This document shows positions 13,386-22,247 of a stretch of 32,847 nt of DNA, piece by piece (the first letter of the stretch is position 1; the number at the start of each line of letters is the position of its first letter). Origin of the DNA: Citrobacter sp. Res13-Sevr-PEB04-36 (GTDB lineage Bacteria; Pseudomonadota; Gammaproteobacteria; Enterobacterales; Enterobacteriaceae). The notes under the pieces are model-generated. The model saw only the letters and a list, made by a program, of their open reading frames with translations. It did not search any database and had not been told where the DNA came from. The translations under genes and the position numbers were made by a program. The stretch is from assembly GCF_015672735.1 (NCBI RefSeq), contig NZ_JADABY010000033.1, forward strand, positions 1-32,847, written 5' to 3'.

Positions 13386-14726
13386 TCAGTGACGGCCGAA
13401 AACAGGGCGTTTACGGTCAAAAGTCCATCCAGGGATCAGATACTGCATCGGACCTGCGTCATTACGCGCACCGCCGGGCAGTCTCTTGTAGGCTTCATGA
13501 GCCTTGTTAATCTGATCCCAGTCCAGCTCCACGCCCAGTCCAGGCGCATCCGGAACAGCAATTTTCCCGTTCTTAATCTCCAGCGGATTTTTGGTCAGGC
13601 GGCAATCGCCCTCCTGCCAGATCCAGTGGGTATCGATAGCCGTCGGCTTGCCGGGTGCCGCGGCCCCCACGTGGGTAAACATCGCCAGCGAAATATCAAA
13701 GTGGTTGTTCGAGTGACATCCCCAGGTCAGGCCCCAGTCCTCGCACAACTGTGCCACGCGCACCGCGCCGGAAAGCGTCCAGAAGTGCGGATCGGCCAGC
13801 GGAATATCGACGGAGTTCAGCATCACCGCGTGACCCATTTCGCGCCAGTTAGTAGCAATCATGTTGGTCGCCACAGGCAAACCGGTCGCACGGCGGAACT
13901 CCGCCATCACTTCGCGACCCGAGAAGCCTTGTTCGGCACCGCACGGATCTTCGGCGTAGGTCAGCACATCGTTCAGCCCTTTGCACAATGAGATAGCTTC
14001 ATCCAGCAGCCAGGCGCCGTTGGGGTCGACCGTAATACGCGCATCCGGGAAACGTTTTTTCAGCGCACGGGCGGTGTCAATTTCCTGCTCACCGGGCAGC
14101 ACGCCGCCCTTGAGTTTGAAATCTTTAAAACCGTAGCGGTCCTGCGAGGCCTCCGCCAGGCGCACTACCGCCTCGCTGTTCATCGCTTGCTGATGACGCA
14201 GGTGATACCACTCATGGTTGCCCGGCGTCGTCTCCAGATACGGCAAATCGGTCTTCGTACGATCGCCTACGTAGAACAGATAGCCCAGCACGGTTACCGC
14301 ATCGCGCTGCTTGCCGGGGCCTAGCAGTTCGCAGACCGGCACGTTGAGCGCTTTGCCCAGCAGGTCGAGCAGTGCCGCTTCCAGCGCCGCGACTGCGTTA
14401 ACCCGCAACTCAAAGGTCCAGGCGCCTTTACCGAAGGTGTCAAAGTCAGCGGCCTGGTTGCCTTTATGTACCTGCTGTACCACTTTATTGAGGCGGGCGA
14501 CTTCCTGCCCTAACACCATCGGGATGGCATCGACCAGCGTCTGATAAATCACTTCGCCACCCGGCGCTTCACCGACACCTGTATTCCCGGCGTTGTCGGT
14601 CAGTACCACGATATTGCGGGTAAAATACGCGTTATGCGCACCGCCGATGTTGAGTAGCATACTGTCATGACCAGCCACCGGGATGACCTTCATATCGGTA
14701 ATAACGGGACTTGATTGTGTTGTCAT
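13386..14726 (-). CDS. gudX: Glucarate dehydratase-related protein
   Basis: GudX (YgcY) is a paralogue of GudD; the E. coli protein is reported to be a poor glucarate dehydratase and its natural role is unclear. The product is 446 aa beginning [20 protein letters not shown]. All enolase-superfamily residues seen in GudD are retained: the KLKGG lysines, [21 protein letters not shown] and the catalytic histidine in GCHSNNHFD. Two adjacent ATGs are possible (14729 and 14726); I chose 14726 because K-12 GudX has a single Met before its ATQSS, and the AGGA lies 8 nt away. Either way the gene overlaps the gudP stop (ATGATG), which suggests translational coupling. gudD follows after 21 bp. Confidence 0.95.
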   Translation of the reverse strand: MTTQSSPVITDMKVIPVAGHDSMLLNIGGAHNAYFTRNIVVLTDNAGNTGVGEAPGGEVIYQTLVDAIPMVLGQEVARLNKVVQQVHKGNQAADFDTFGKGAWTFELRVNAVAALEAALLDLLGKALNVPVCELLGPGKQRDAVTVLGYLFYVGDRTKTDLPYLETTPGNHEWYHLRHQQAMNSEAVVRLAEASQDRYGFKDFKLKGGVLPGEQEIDTARALKKRFPDARITVDPNGAWLLDEAISLCKGLNDVLTYAEDPCGAEQGFSGREVMAEFRRATGLPVATNMIATNWREMGHAVMLNSVDIPLADPHFWTLSGAVRVAQLCEDWGLTWGCHSNNHFDISLAMFTHVGAAAPGKPTAIDTHWIWQEGDCRLTKNPLEIKNGKIAVPDAPGLGVELDWDQINKAHEAYKRLPGGARNDAGPMQYLIPGWTFDRKRPVFGRH

Positions 14727-16081
14727 CATTGTTGTCCTGTGACAGGTTTCAGTTCGATACGCTTAATATCGCCCACCAGCACCAGATAGCTCAGCACCGC
14801 AATCAGCGCATGCACCCCAACGTAAATCAGCGCGCCGTTGAACGAACCGGTGGTGCCGACGATGTAGCCAATGGCAATCGGCGTCACGATGCCAGAAATA
14901 TTACCGAACATATTGAACAGACCACCGCTCAGGCCGCTGATCTCTTTCGGCGCGGTATCCGCCATGACTGCCCAGCCGAGCGCACCAATGCCTTTACCGA
15001 AGAAGGCCAGCGCCATAAAGCCGATGATCATCCACTCCACGTTGACGTAGTTACAGAACACCATCACCATCGACAGCAACATCCCCAAGACGATTGGCGT
15101 TTTGCGGGCGATATTCAGCGAGCCGGTACGACGCATCAACCAGTCGGAAATAATCCCGCCGAGCACGCCGCCCACAAAGCCGCAGATAGCCGGAACCGAC
15201 GCCACAAAACCGGCCTTCAGAATCGACATGCCACGCGCCTGCACCAGGTAGACCGGGAACCAGGTGATAAAGAAGTAGGTCAGCGCGTTAATGCAATACT
15301 GGCCGATGTAGATCCCCACCATCATACGCGAACCAATTAACTGCTTAATTTGTCCCCACTTCACGCTGAACGGGACTTTCGTTTTCGCTGCCGCCTGATC
15401 CATGTTGATCAGCGCGCCGCCAGCGGCGATGTAATCCAGCTCTTTTTGGTTGACGCCCGGGTGCTGGTTAGGTTCGTGGATCACCTTCAGCCAAACGAAG
15501 CTGATAACGATCCCGAGGCCACCCATAAAGAAGAACACGTGAGACCAGCCCACTTCGTGGGTCAACCAACCCATGATTGGCGCGAAGATAACGGTGGCAA
15601 AGTACTGTGCAGAGTTAAAAATCGACACCGCCGTACCCCTCTCCTGCGCCGGGAACCATGCCGCCACAATGCGACTGTTGCCGGGGAAGGAAGGCGCCTC
15701 AGCCAAACCGACGAGGAAGCGCAGGGTAAACAGCGCAATGATAATGCCGAATCCGCTAAAGATATCGACGAAGCCCTGCAGCAGGGTAAACATGGACCAA
15801 ATAAAGATGGACCAGAAGTAGACGCGTTTTGAACCAAAGCGGTCGAGCAGCCAGCCGCCTGGGATCTGGCCGATAACATAGGCCCATGAGAACGCGGAGA
15901 AGACGTATCCCATACCGACGGCATCCAGGCCAATATCTTTGGCCATCTCCGAACCGGCAATGGATAAGGTGGCGCGATCACCGTAGTTGAAGGATGTGAC
16001 GATAAACAGCATCACCACTATCCAGTAGCGAGCGTTGGTGCGCTTTTCCGCGCTGCTCGCCGCCTGACTTAATGAACTCAT
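14726..16081 (-). CDS. gudP: D-glucarate/galactarate transporter (MFS)
   Basis: GudP is a proton-linked major facilitator of the anion:cation symporter (phthalate permease/ExuT-like) family that imports D-glucarate and probably galactarate. The product is 451 aa, with a charged N-terminus and about 12 hydrophobic spans. The family sequence [20 protein letters not shown] is at residues 18-37 and the loop signature [14 protein letters not shown] near residue 76. Its stop overlaps gudX, making it the first gene of a gudP-gudX-gudD operon. The start ATG follows TCAGGAGTGCAACA. In E. coli this operon is activated by CdaR; I cannot point to a CdaR box with confidence. Confidence 0.96.
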   Translation of the reverse strand: MSSLSQAASSAEKRTNARYWIVVMLFIVTSFNYGDRATLSIAGSEMAKDIGLDAVGMGYVFSAFSWAYVIGQIPGGWLLDRFGSKRVYFWSIFIWSMFTLLQGFVDIFSGFGIIIALFTLRFLVGLAEAPSFPGNSRIVAAWFPAQERGTAVSIFNSAQYFATVIFAPIMGWLTHEVGWSHVFFFMGGLGIVISFVWLKVIHEPNQHPGVNQKELDYIAAGGALINMDQAAAKTKVPFSVKWGQIKQLIGSRMMVGIYIGQYCINALTYFFITWFPVYLVQARGMSILKAGFVASVPAICGFVGGVLGGIISDWLMRRTGSLNIARKTPIVLGMLLSMVMVFCNYVNVEWMIIGFMALAFFGKGIGALGWAVMADTAPKEISGLSGGLFNMFGNISGIVTPIAIGYIVGTTGSFNGALIYVGVHALIAVLSYLVLVGDIKRIELKPVTGQQ

Positions 16082-16161
16082 TGTTGCACTCCTGAATTTT
16101 CGCGTTTTTATTCGCTCACTCTGAATTGCAAAACCGGTAGGGGGTCAGAGGTAACGTTTCG

Positions 16162-16167
16162 TGTATA
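16162..16167 (-). promoter_or_regulatory. Candidate -10 element for the gud operon
   Basis: TATACA on the minus strand sits about 80 bp upstream of gudP. No recognisable -35 lies 16-18 bp further up, which would fit an activator-dependent promoter such as a CdaR-controlled one. The whole gap 16082-16563 has no gene that I believe in. Confidence 0.35.
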
Positions 16168-16413
16168 GGCAGCTTTTTTTGAGGTCGTTCGCCTTACATG
16201 CTGCGTTTTCTTATAACTGGCATGAGAAGTATAAAAAGCTGACAGGAGACACTCACCGTGCAACAACACAGTATTTCAGCAGCACACCAAGCCTGTTTGT
16301 GGCAAAAGCCCAGGTGACTGGAAGCAACTTCACGGAAATGAAAACCTGTAGGTTGAAAAGGGAAATCTCAGGACGGAAAAGAAAGGAGTGTGAAACAGGT
16401 CGCTTGACCCTAT

Positions 16414-16457
16414 GAAAGCGCCTGTAAAACCGCTTTCAGATGAAGGTTTTTACAGGC
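16414..16457. other. Overlapping, mutually exclusive hairpins in the gudP-yqcA gap
   Basis: GAAAGCG (16414-16420) pairs with CGCTTTC (16431-16437). The same region also offers GCCTGTAAAACC (16420-16431) pairing with GGTTTTTACAGGC (16445-16457) with one bulged base. The two stems share bases, so only one can form. Neither strand has a U-run after the longer stem, so it is not a plain terminator. It may be part of an attenuator, an sRNA, or the remains of a repeat. Confidence 0.4.
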
Positions 16458-16537
16458 ATTTGCCCGAAGCTAACACGTTTCAGTTTTATTAGGATAGCGT
16501 CAGGTCGTTCTTTTTGCTTGCTGGCACAGGCAGGACG

Positions 16538-16557
16538 CCCTCCCGGTAGGGGGAGGG
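16538..16557 (-). other. GC-rich hairpin just after yqcA
   Basis: CCCTCCC (16538-16544) pairs with GGGAGGG (16551-16557) seven bases past the yqcA stop. No U-run follows on the minus strand, so it may protect the 3' end or end transcription only weakly. Confidence 0.5.
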
Positions 16558-16563
16558 TGAGCC

Positions 16564-17013
16564 TTAGGACATGAGGGTTCCCCAGTTTTCTACCCAGGGG
16601 TTAGATTCGCTTTCCGGTTCAGGATGCTCGCTGGCATCAATCAACAGCATTTCACCTACGCGCTGCGCGCTTTGCTCCTGCAACAGCGCATCGAACTGCT
16701 TGCCGCCATTGCAGAAATTAACGTAGCTACTGTCGCCCAACGCAATTACCCCGTAATGCAGATTTGGCTGAAAACCGAGATTATCTTTGATTCCCTGAAA
16801 AAGAGGCACAATGCTATCCGGCAGATCGCCCTGCCCAGTCGTTGAGGTTACCACCAGGACATATTTATCCTGATACGCCTGCCAGTCCGCCAGCTCTGGA
16901 TCTTCAAACACCGTGGCCTTATGGCCCTGTGCAGTAAGGATAGCCTCAGCCTCTTCGGCTACCAGCAGCGAGTTTCCGTACATCGTGCCGACAAAAATAC
17001 CAATTTCCGCCAT
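16564..17013 (-). CDS. yqcA: Flavodoxin-like protein YqcA
   Basis: This is a short-chain, single-domain flavodoxin of 149 aa that should bind FMN and carry electrons in the cytoplasm; its physiological partner is not firmly known. FMN-binding loops are visible: the phosphate loop GTMYGNS (residues 9-15), [12 protein letters not shown] (about 56-67), and [16 protein letters not shown] (about 91-106). It lies 19 bp after truC on the same strand, the last gene of the apparent yqcC-truC-yqcA operon. This neighbourhood is conserved in E. coli. The right flank of the gene is followed by a GC-rich hairpin. Confidence 0.95.
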   Translation of the reverse strand: MAEIGIFVGTMYGNSLLVAEEAEAILTAQGHKATVFEDPELADWQAYQDKYVLVVTSTTGQGDLPDSIVPLFQGIKDNLGFQPNLHYGVIALGDSSYVNFCNGGKQFDALLQEQSAQRVGEMLLIDASEHPEPESESNPWVENWGTLMS

Positions 17014-17032
17014 AACCTTTTTCTCCAGGGAC

Positions 17033-17815
17033 TTAAGAATCTATCTGCTCATCCTGACCTGAGCGCTCGATGAACTCAACCCTTTCATTCTCAGGGAGAA
17101 GTCCGCGCCAGCCAAACTGTGACAGTGCCTGCATCCAGACATCATCCAGCCCGGCGCGAATAACCAGCGGTTCGCCGGTGAAAGGGTGTGTCAGTTCAAG
17201 CTGGCTGGCATGCAACATCAGACGCTGACAACCAAAATGCTCTGCGGCGCTGCGGTTTTGCCGCAAGTCACCGTGCTTACTGTCACCAATAATAGGATGA
17301 CGCAAATGGGACAGATGTCGCCGGAGCTGGTGTTTACGCCCCGTTTTAGGATCAAGCTCTACCAGTCCGTAACGCGTCGTCGGATAACGCCCGGTGGCCA
17401 CCGGCATTTCTACCGTTGCCAGTCCGCGATAATGCGTTACCGCAGGCTGCGGATCTTTATCTTCGCGGGCAAATTTGTCAGCAATTTTATCCAACTCTTC
17501 CACCAGCGGGTAATCCAGCACCGCGTCATCCATCAGCCAGCCGCGTACAATCGCATGATACCGCTTCTGAATTTGATGCTGCTCAAATTGCTGTGACAAC
17601 AGACGCCCGGCTTCGCTGGACAGCCCCATCAGCAGCACGCCGGATGTCGGTCGGTCCAGGCGATGCACGGTAAAAACATGCTGACCAATCTGGTCACGCA
17701 CCGTTTGCATCACCACCACTTTCTCATCGCGGTCGAGCCAGCTTCGGTGAACCAGCCAGCCAGATGGTTTATTAACGGCAACTAGCCATTCGTCCTGATA
17801 GAGAATCTCCAGCAT
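17033..17815 (-). CDS. truC: tRNA pseudouridine(65) synthase
   Basis: TruC isomerises U65 to pseudouridine in tRNA(Ile1) and tRNA(Asp). It belongs to the RluA/RsuA-type pseudouridine synthase superfamily and has 260 aa here. The catalytic aspartate is D54 in the signature [10 protein letters not shown]. Another family block is [20 protein letters not shown] (about residues 159-178). There is no S4 domain, as expected for TruC. The ATG at 17815 overlaps the stop of yqcC by one base (TGATG), so translation is probably coupled, and yqcA follows 19 bp downstream. Confidence 0.96.
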   Translation of the reverse strand: MLEILYQDEWLVAVNKPSGWLVHRSWLDRDEKVVVMQTVRDQIGQHVFTVHRLDRPTSGVLLMGLSSEAGRLLSQQFEQHQIQKRYHAIVRGWLMDDAVLDYPLVEELDKIADKFAREDKDPQPAVTHYRGLATVEMPVATGRYPTTRYGLVELDPKTGRKHQLRRHLSHLRHPIIGDSKHGDLRQNRSAAEHFGCQRLMLHASQLELTHPFTGEPLVIRAGLDDVWMQALSQFGWRGLLPENERVEFIERSGQDEQIDS

Positions 17816-18144
17816 CAGGATTTATCACTGGTGAAAAGAGCATCCAGCTCCTGGAGCGCAACCAGGATCACTTCACGCTGTGGATGATCGGCTGTTAGCG
17901 CCATTTCATAATACGGCGCGATGGCGAACGCGTCCGGGAGCGGTTGTGCGTTATCCAGCAGGACATGCATACGGGGAATAAGCACCCATTGCAGCCATTC
18001 AATCGGCTCCATGGTATCCATACAAAAAGGCTGCGTGCTGGTAAAGCGATGCGCCTCTGGCTCATCCATCCGCCAGTGATTATGTTCGCGCAACAGCGCT
18101 TCAAGCGCATGGAGTTGCTGGCGCACACGGTCATGAGTGGTCAT
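17815..18144 (-). CDS. yqcC: DUF446 family protein YqcC
   Basis: A 109-aa cytoplasmic protein of the YqcC/DUF446 family, of unknown function. It is rich in helix-forming residues and has the conserved core FCMDTMEPIEWLQWVLIPRM (residues about 40-59) typical of the family. It starts MTTHDRVRQQLHALEALLRE. It is the first gene of yqcC-truC-yqcA and overlaps truC by one base, which ties it by position to tRNA modification, although no activity can be read from the sequence. The gene begins 58 bp downstream of the csrB 3' end. Confidence 0.93.
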   Translation of the reverse strand: MTTHDRVRQQLHALEALLREHNHWRMDEPEAHRFTSTQPFCMDTMEPIEWLQWVLIPRMHVLLDNAQPLPDAFAIAPYYEMALTADHPQREVILVALQELDALFTSDKS

Positions 18145-18202
18145 GAAATTAACCTCATTGATGAAAAATCTGGCGCGAAGAATAGCATTTGTGGAAAGGA
18201 AA

Positions 18203-18566
18203 TAAAAAAAGGGAGCACTGTAAAAACAGTGCTCCCGGTTCGTTTCGCAGCATTCCAGCTACTTTTAGTGCTCCCTGCTCATCCATGACAACTTTTCCTG
18301 TGGTCTTGCGACCTGTTCATCCTGAACGTTTGCATCCTGCTCACATCACCCCGATGTGAAAACTTCATCCTGAAGTGTCCATGGCCATCCTGACCCACCG
18401 ACCATCCTGACCGGCTCTCATTCTCCTTCCTGGAGGTGTCCCTTAACGCATCCGGCGTTTTCCTCTTTGCTTCATCCTGAAGCCTGTCCTTGCAACACCG
18501 TCCTGGTGTGTCCTGCAGAAGTGTCATCATCCTGATGTTCACTTCGTTGTGCGACTCCTTGTCGAC
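18203..18566 (-). ncRNA. csrB: CsrB small RNA (CsrA antagonist)
   Basis: CsrB sequesters the translational regulator CsrA through many GGA motifs in hairpin loops. The minus strand from 18566 begins GTCGACAAGGAGTCGCACAA, close to the E. coli csrB 5' end, and ends in a strong terminator. By my count there are about 22 GGA triplets in about 364 nt, many as CAGGA(T/C) in loops of short repeated stems; this resembles E. coli csrB (about 369 nt, 22 motifs). Its position between yqcC and syd is also that of E. coli. No protein frame here is credible. Transcription depends on BarA-UvrY, and a perfect-looking UvrY site lies upstream at 18740-18757. Confidence 0.97.
18204..18237 (-). terminator. csrB intrinsic terminator
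   Basis: GGGAGCACTGT-TTTT-ACAGTGCTCCC on the minus strand is an 11-bp perfect stem followed by a run of seven Ts. It fixes the csrB 3' end close to 18203. Confidence 0.95.
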
Positions 18567-18570
18567 GGAG

Positions 18571-18599
18571 ATAGAATCGCCTGTTTCGCTTTATCTTAC
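18571..18599 (-). promoter_or_regulatory. Candidate csrB core promoter
   Basis: On the minus strand -10 TTCTAT (18571-18576) lies 4 bp before the RNA 5' end predicted by homology, with a poor -35 (GTAAGA, 18594-18599) 17 bp further up. A weak -35 fits strict dependence on UvrY. Confidence 0.5.
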
Positions 18600-18658
18600 A
18601 AGACACTTACAGACATTCCTTTAAGGTTTTTTTCATATGAAAGTTGACAATAAAACAC

Positions 18659-18671
18659 CAACATATTGAAT
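18659..18671 (-). promoter_or_regulatory. Candidate IHF site upstream of csrB
   Basis: ATTCAATATGTTG on the minus strand matches the IHF consensus WATCAANNNNTTR except at one position. It lies between the UvrY site and the csrB promoter, next to an AT-rich stretch, where a DNA bend would help. IHF control of csrB is known in E. coli. Confidence 0.5.
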
Positions 18672-18739
18672 TATATATATTTAGTATTATTCAACGCCAG
18701 TAGTCTTTCACCTATTACCTGGCGATCTCCTACAGTGTT

Positions 18740-18757
18740 TGTAAGAGATCTCTCACA
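18740..18757. promoter_or_regulatory. UvrY (SirA) binding site for csrB
   Basis: An 18-bp near-perfect inverted repeat, TGTAAGAGATCTCTCACA, lies about 175 bp upstream of the csrB start. This is the sequence type bound by phosphorylated UvrY upstream of csrB in E. coli. It is only about 20 bp past the end of syd. Confidence 0.85.
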
Positions 18758-18776
18758 CGCTTAAGGGCAAAATGGA

Positions 18777-19322
18777 TTACAGAACTGGCTTAAGTTGAGT
18801 CAGGAAATCCGCAAGAGAGGTCGCCAGCACCGTTCGTTTACGGGTTCCCAGCGTTTCTTTGCACACTTCCCCGGTCAGGTTGCATACCGAAATGACATCC
18901 AGTTCATTTTCCTGCGTCGCAATAAACAGCGTTGGCGGGAGCTTGAGTCGCTTTTGCGTAACCAGGTGGCCTATCAGATTTTCCTGAACGCGCCTGAAGT
19001 CATCTTCACTCCAGGTTTGCAACAGCGTGAGCTTTTCATCCGCAAACTGCGCGTGCATATCCCCGGCAAACTGGGTGGTGTAAAAAGCATGAACGGCGGG
19101 TTGTATCACAATATCAAAGGCGCGTTCAACCGCGTTTACATTCGACTCGCCCACAAATGGCTGTGGCTGCCAGTACACAGCATCGCTGGTCGTAGAAATA
19201 ATGCATGGGGAAGGTACACCATACAATTCTTCACTGAGCGGCCAACTGTTGTGTTGCTCATGCCATGCATCGCAATACCGTGTCGTAAAGGCCGTTAACG
19301 CCTGCGCAGTCAATTCGTCCAC
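18777..19322 (-). CDS. syd: SecY-interacting protein Syd
   Basis: Syd is a small peripheral protein on the cytoplasmic face of the inner membrane that binds SecY and is thought to proofread the translocon. The product is 181 aa as in E. coli. Recognisable blocks are [19 protein letters not shown] (residues about 26-44), [13 protein letters not shown] (about 63-75) and [20 protein letters not shown]. The start codon is GTG at 19322, after GAGAGAAATCA. It is divergent from queF with a 68-bp shared control region. Downstream it ends close to the UvrY site of csrB. Confidence 0.95.
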   Translation of the reverse strand: MDELTAQALTAFTTRYCDAWHEQHNSWPLSEELYGVPSPCIISTTSDAVYWQPQPFVGESNVNAVERAFDIVIQPAVHAFYTTQFAGDMHAQFADEKLTLLQTWSEDDFRRVQENLIGHLVTQKRLKLPPTLFIATQENELDVISVCNLTGEVCKETLGTRKRTVLATSLADFLTQLKPVL

Positions 19323-19347
19323 TGATTTCTCTCTTCACAAAAGCCAG

Positions 19348-19371
19348 GATACACTTGACGCATAGTGTATC
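19348..19371. promoter_or_regulatory. Dyad GATACACT-N8-AGTGTATC in the syd/queF control region
   Basis: Perfect 8-bp arms (19348-19355 and 19364-19371) are separated by 8 bp; allowing a one-base bulge extends them to CCAG(G)ATACACT / AGTGTATCTGG. The dyad covers the -35 and half of the spacer of the queF promoter, so a bound protein would block it. I do not recognise the regulator. Confidence 0.5.
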
Positions 19372-19382
19372 TGGTTTATAAC
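19355..19382 (+). promoter_or_regulatory. Candidate queF promoter with little or no leader
   Basis: -35 TTGACG (19355-19360), 16-bp spacer, -10 TATAAC (19377-19382). The predicted start is at about 19389-19391, while the queF ATG is at 19391, so the mRNA would be leaderless or nearly so. Confidence 0.5.
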
Positions 19383-19390
19383 GGTGAAAC

Positions 19391-20239
19391 ATGTCTTCTT
19401 ATGAAAACCATCAGGCGCTTGACGGCCTGACGCTCGGTAAATCAACGGATTACCGGGATAATTACGATGCCAGTTTGTTGCAGGGCGTTCCGCGTAGCCT
19501 GAACCGCGACCCACTGGATTTAAAAGCCGACAACCTGCCGTTTCACGGTGCCGATATCTGGACACTGTATGAATTGTCATGGCTGAATACCAACGGCTTG
19601 CCGCAGGTTGCCGTCGGACATGTGGAATTAGACTACACCAGCGTGAATCTGATTGAATCGAAAAGCTTTAAACTCTATCTCAACAGTTTTAACCAGACCC
19701 GCTTCGATTCGTGGGATGCCGTTCGCCAAACGCTGGAAAACGATTTACGCGCTTGCGCCAAAGGCGATGTCCACGTTGCGTTATACCGTATCGACGAACT
19801 GGAAGGGCAGCCGATTGCCCATTTCAATGGTACCTGCATCGACGATCAGGACATCGTCATCGACAACTACCAGTTCAGTACGGATTATCTGGAGAATGCC
19901 ACAAGCGGCGAGAAAGTGGTGGAAGAGACGCTGGTCAGCCATCTGCTGAAATCCAATTGTTTGATCACCCACCAGCCCGACTGGGGTTCCATACAAATTC
20001 AGTATCGTGGACGCAAAATCGACAGGGAAAAGCTGCTGCGTTATCTGGTCTCCTTCCGCCACCATAATGAATTTCACGAGCAGTGCGTGGAGCGCATTTT
20101 CAATGACATTCTGCGCTTCTGTCAGCCGGAGAAGCTGAGCGTCTACGCACGCTACACGCGACGCGGAGGTCTGGACATTAATCCGTGGCGAACTAACACC
20201 GATTTCGTCCCTGCCATCGGCAGGCTGGTACGTCAGTAA
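19391..20239 (+). CDS. queF: NADPH-dependent 7-cyano-7-deazaguanine reductase
   Basis: QueF reduces preQ0 to preQ1 in queuosine biosynthesis, using two NADPH. The product is 282 aa, the long two-domain (bimodular) type of T-fold enzyme as in E. coli. The QueF signature [17 protein letters not shown] starts at residue 89. The catalytic C190 and D197 ([13 protein letters not shown]) are in place. No Shine-Dalgarno sequence of strength precedes the ATG (ACGGTGAAAC only), which fits the promoter position immediately upstream. It is divergent from syd. Confidence 0.96.
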   Translation: MSSYENHQALDGLTLGKSTDYRDNYDASLLQGVPRSLNRDPLDLKADNLPFHGADIWTLYELSWLNTNGLPQVAVGHVELDYTSVNLIESKSFKLYLNSFNQTRFDSWDAVRQTLENDLRACAKGDVHVALYRIDELEGQPIAHFNGTCIDDQDIVIDNYQFSTDYLENATSGEKVVEETLVSHLLKSNCLITHQPDWGSIQIQYRGRKIDREKLLRYLVSFRHHNEFHEQCVERIFNDILRFCQPEKLSVYARYTRRGGLDINPWRTNTDFVPAIGRLVRQ

Positions 20240-20253
20240 TCTTTTTCTCAATT

Positions 20254-20277
20254 TTGCGTGCCGGATTCCGCGCGCAA
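20254..20277 (+). other. Hairpin after queF
   Basis: TTGCGTGC and GCGCGCAA pair over 8 bp with one wobble, 15 bp past the queF stop. No U-run follows, so it is at most a weak end signal. Confidence 0.35.
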
Positions 20278-20321
20278 GGTTGTGAAAGGTCATCAGCCGG
20301 AGCTATTGTAACTTACTCTAA

Positions 20322-20427
20322 ATACTTCGAGTTGCATGAAGGCGGCGACGCAGCGAATTCCCGGAGCTTACTTAGGTAAGTGACAAGGGTGAGCGAGGAA
20401 AGCCAGCGCGCATTCAGTTTGAAGTAT
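20322..20427. repeat. Small intergenic inverted-repeat element upstream of ppnN
   Basis: About 106 bp bounded by ATACTTC and GAAGTAT, with longer imperfect terminal pairing (ATACTTCGAGTTGCATGAA / TTCAGTTTGAAGTAT) and an inner GCTTACTTAGGTAAG palindrome. The text resembles a known family of enterobacterial intergenic repeats (cores TTCGAGTTGCATGAAGGCGG and GTGAGCGAG); I believe these are the RSA-type elements but am not certain of the name. It is non-coding and fills the space before ppnN. Confidence 0.65.
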
Positions 20428-20475
20428 GACGAGTATCATCAGGGAATGGCGTTTTGCGTCCCATAAGGAGTCTAC

Positions 20476-21840
20476 TTGATTACACATATTAGCCCGCTTG
20501 GCTCAATGGACATGTTGTCGCAGCTGGAAGTCGATATGCTTAAACGCACAGCCAGCAGCGACCTGTATCAACTGTTTCGTAACTGTTCTCTTGCCGTCCT
20601 GAACTCCGGCAGTTTGACCGACAACAGCAAAGAGCTGTTGTCTCGTTTTGAAAGTTTCGACATTAACGTGTTGCGCCGTGAACGCGGCGTGAAGCTGGAA
20701 CTGATTAACCCGCCTGAAGACGCGTTTGTTGATGGACGCATTATTCGTGCGCTGCAGGCCAACCTGTTTGCCGTCCTGCGCGACATTCTTTTCGTTAACG
20801 GCCAGATCCATAACGCCGGTCGTTTTCAACATCTGGATCTCGAAAGCTCGGTTCACATTACCAACCTCGTATTCTCCATCCTGCGTAACGCCCGGGCACT
20901 GCACGTCGGTGAAGCGCCGAACATGGTGGTCTGCTGGGGCGGTCACTCCATTAACGAAAATGAGTACCTGTATGCGCGTCGCGTCGGTAACCAGTTAGGC
21001 CTGCGTGAGCTGAACATCTGCACCGGCTGCGGTCCGGGTGCTATGGAAGCGCCGATGAAAGGTGCAGCAGTCGGTCATGCCCAGCAGCGTTACCGCGACA
21101 GCCGCTTTATTGGCATGACTGAACCGTCAATCATCGCTGCCGAGCCACCTAACCCGCTGGTCAACGAATTGATCATCATGCCGGACATTGAAAAACGTCT
21201 GGAAGCCTTTGTGCGTATCGCCCACGGCATTATCATTTTCCCTGGCGGCGTAGGAACGGCGGAAGAGCTGCTGTATCTGCTGGGGATCCTGATGAACCCG
21301 GCGAACAAAGATCAGGTTCTGCCCCTGATCCTGACCGGGCCAAAAGAGAGTGCGGACTATTTCCGCGTGCTGGATGAATTTATCGTACACACGCTGGGAG
21401 AAGGCGCGCGTCGTCACTATCGCATTATCATTGACGATGCTTCAGAAGTGGCCCGCTTGATGAAAAAAGCGATGCCGCTGGTGAAAGAGAACCGCCGCGA
21501 CACCGGTGATGCCTACAGCTTTAACTGGTCGATTCGTATTGCACCTGATTTGCAGATGCCATTTGAACCGTCTCATGAAAACATGGCAAACCTGAAGCTG
21601 TATCCCGATCAGCCGGTTGAAGTACTGGCGGCAGACCTGCGTCGCGCGTTTTCCGGCATCGTCGCGGGTAACGTTAAGGAAGTCGGTATTCGCGCCATTG
21701 AAGAGTTTGGCCCGTACAAGATCCACGGCGATCGCGAGATGATGCGCCGCATGGATGACCTGCTACAGGGCTTTGTCGCGCAGCACCGCATGAAGTTGCC
21801 GGGCTCGGCCTACATCCCTTGCTACGAAATCTGCGCCTGA
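20476..21840 (+). CDS. ppnN: Pyrimidine/purine nucleotide 5'-monophosphate nucleosidase
   Basis: PpnN (YgdH) cleaves the N-glycosidic bond of nucleoside monophosphates to give bases and ribose 5-phosphate; the E. coli enzyme is bound and stimulated by (p)ppGpp. The product is 454 aa with an N-terminal domain, a central LOG-type Rossmann domain carrying [15 protein letters not shown] (about residues 256-270), and a C-terminal domain ending [12 protein letters not shown]. The start is TTG at 20476, preceded by AAGGAG, and the translated N-terminus [16 protein letters not shown] matches E. coli exactly. A terminator lies 54 bp after the stop. Confidence 0.96.
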   Translation: MITHISPLGSMDMLSQLEVDMLKRTASSDLYQLFRNCSLAVLNSGSLTDNSKELLSRFESFDINVLRRERGVKLELINPPEDAFVDGRIIRALQANLFAVLRDILFVNGQIHNAGRFQHLDLESSVHITNLVFSILRNARALHVGEAPNMVVCWGGHSINENEYLYARRVGNQLGLRELNICTGCGPGAMEAPMKGAAVGHAQQRYRDSRFIGMTEPSIIAAEPPNPLVNELIIMPDIEKRLEAFVRIAHGIIIFPGGVGTAEELLYLLGILMNPANKDQVLPLILTGPKESADYFRVLDEFIVHTLGEGARRHYRIIIDDASEVARLMKKAMPLVKENRRDTGDAYSFNWSIRIAPDLQMPFEPSHENMANLKLYPDQPVEVLAADLRRAFSGIVAGNVKEVGIRAIEEFGPYKIHGDREMMRRMDDLLQGFVAQHRMKLPGSAYIPCYEICA

Positions 21841-21893
21841 CGTTTTACGTCCAGTAGCTGCGGCTACCACGGTGACAGATTTGTCCATATATA

Positions 21894-21928
21894 AGCCGGA
21901 TTTGGCCTCGTAGCCAACCGGCTTTTTT
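21894..21928 (+). terminator. ppnN intrinsic terminator
   Basis: AGCCGG...TTGGC-CTC-GTAGCCAACCGGCT forms a long stem with a small imperfection and is followed by TTTTTT, a typical rho-independent terminator 54 nt past ppnN. Confidence 0.85.
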
Positions 21929-22225
21929 AGTGATACCAGTCACATAGCTCACCTCGTAATATAAATACCAATAATGTTTCATCAGAAAGCACTCAATACG
22001 CAAACGTTTACCTTCCAAATTAGACCGTGATTTATCTGCATAAAATATCATTAGTCACCAGAATCCACTGAAAATGACAGTTTTTACAGCGCAACGCTCG
22101 TATCTTCTCGCTTTCGCTTTCACGTATATGTTGTCAATGTTAGCCTTCGCGCCCGTAAATCTGCTTTGGTTATTTTTTAATAGATTAATGGTCCAAATTT
22201 ATCCACATAAAAAGTGGATTATTGC

Positions 22226-22247
22226 ATTTGGGATCGAGATCACTGAT
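22226..22247 (+). promoter_or_regulatory. CRP-like site upstream of sdaC
   Basis: The core TGGGA-TCGAGA-TCACT (22229-22244) matches the CRP consensus TGTGA-N6-TCACA at eight of ten positions. CRP activation of sdaC is known in E. coli. Possible -10 hexamers TATTAC (22285-22290) and TATATA (22301-22306) lie at distances compatible with a class I promoter. The rest of the 559-bp gap 21841-22399 has only the ppnN terminator and the dyad listed next. Confidence 0.6.

Noticed and set aside
16161-16415. 84-codon plus-strand frame in the gudP-yqcA gap
   Set aside because: It starts inside the likely gudP -10 element, has no ribosome-binding site and no domain, and its composition looks random.
18279-18542. 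87-codon frame within csrB
   Set aside because: The region is the structured sRNA csrB, and the frame is a by-product of its repeated GGA motifs. The repeats also looked briefly like a short tandem array, but their spacing and context are those of csrB.
21845-22051. 68-codon minus-strand frame after ppnN
   Set aside because: It runs through the ppnN terminator, has no recognisable domain and no clear ribosome-binding site.
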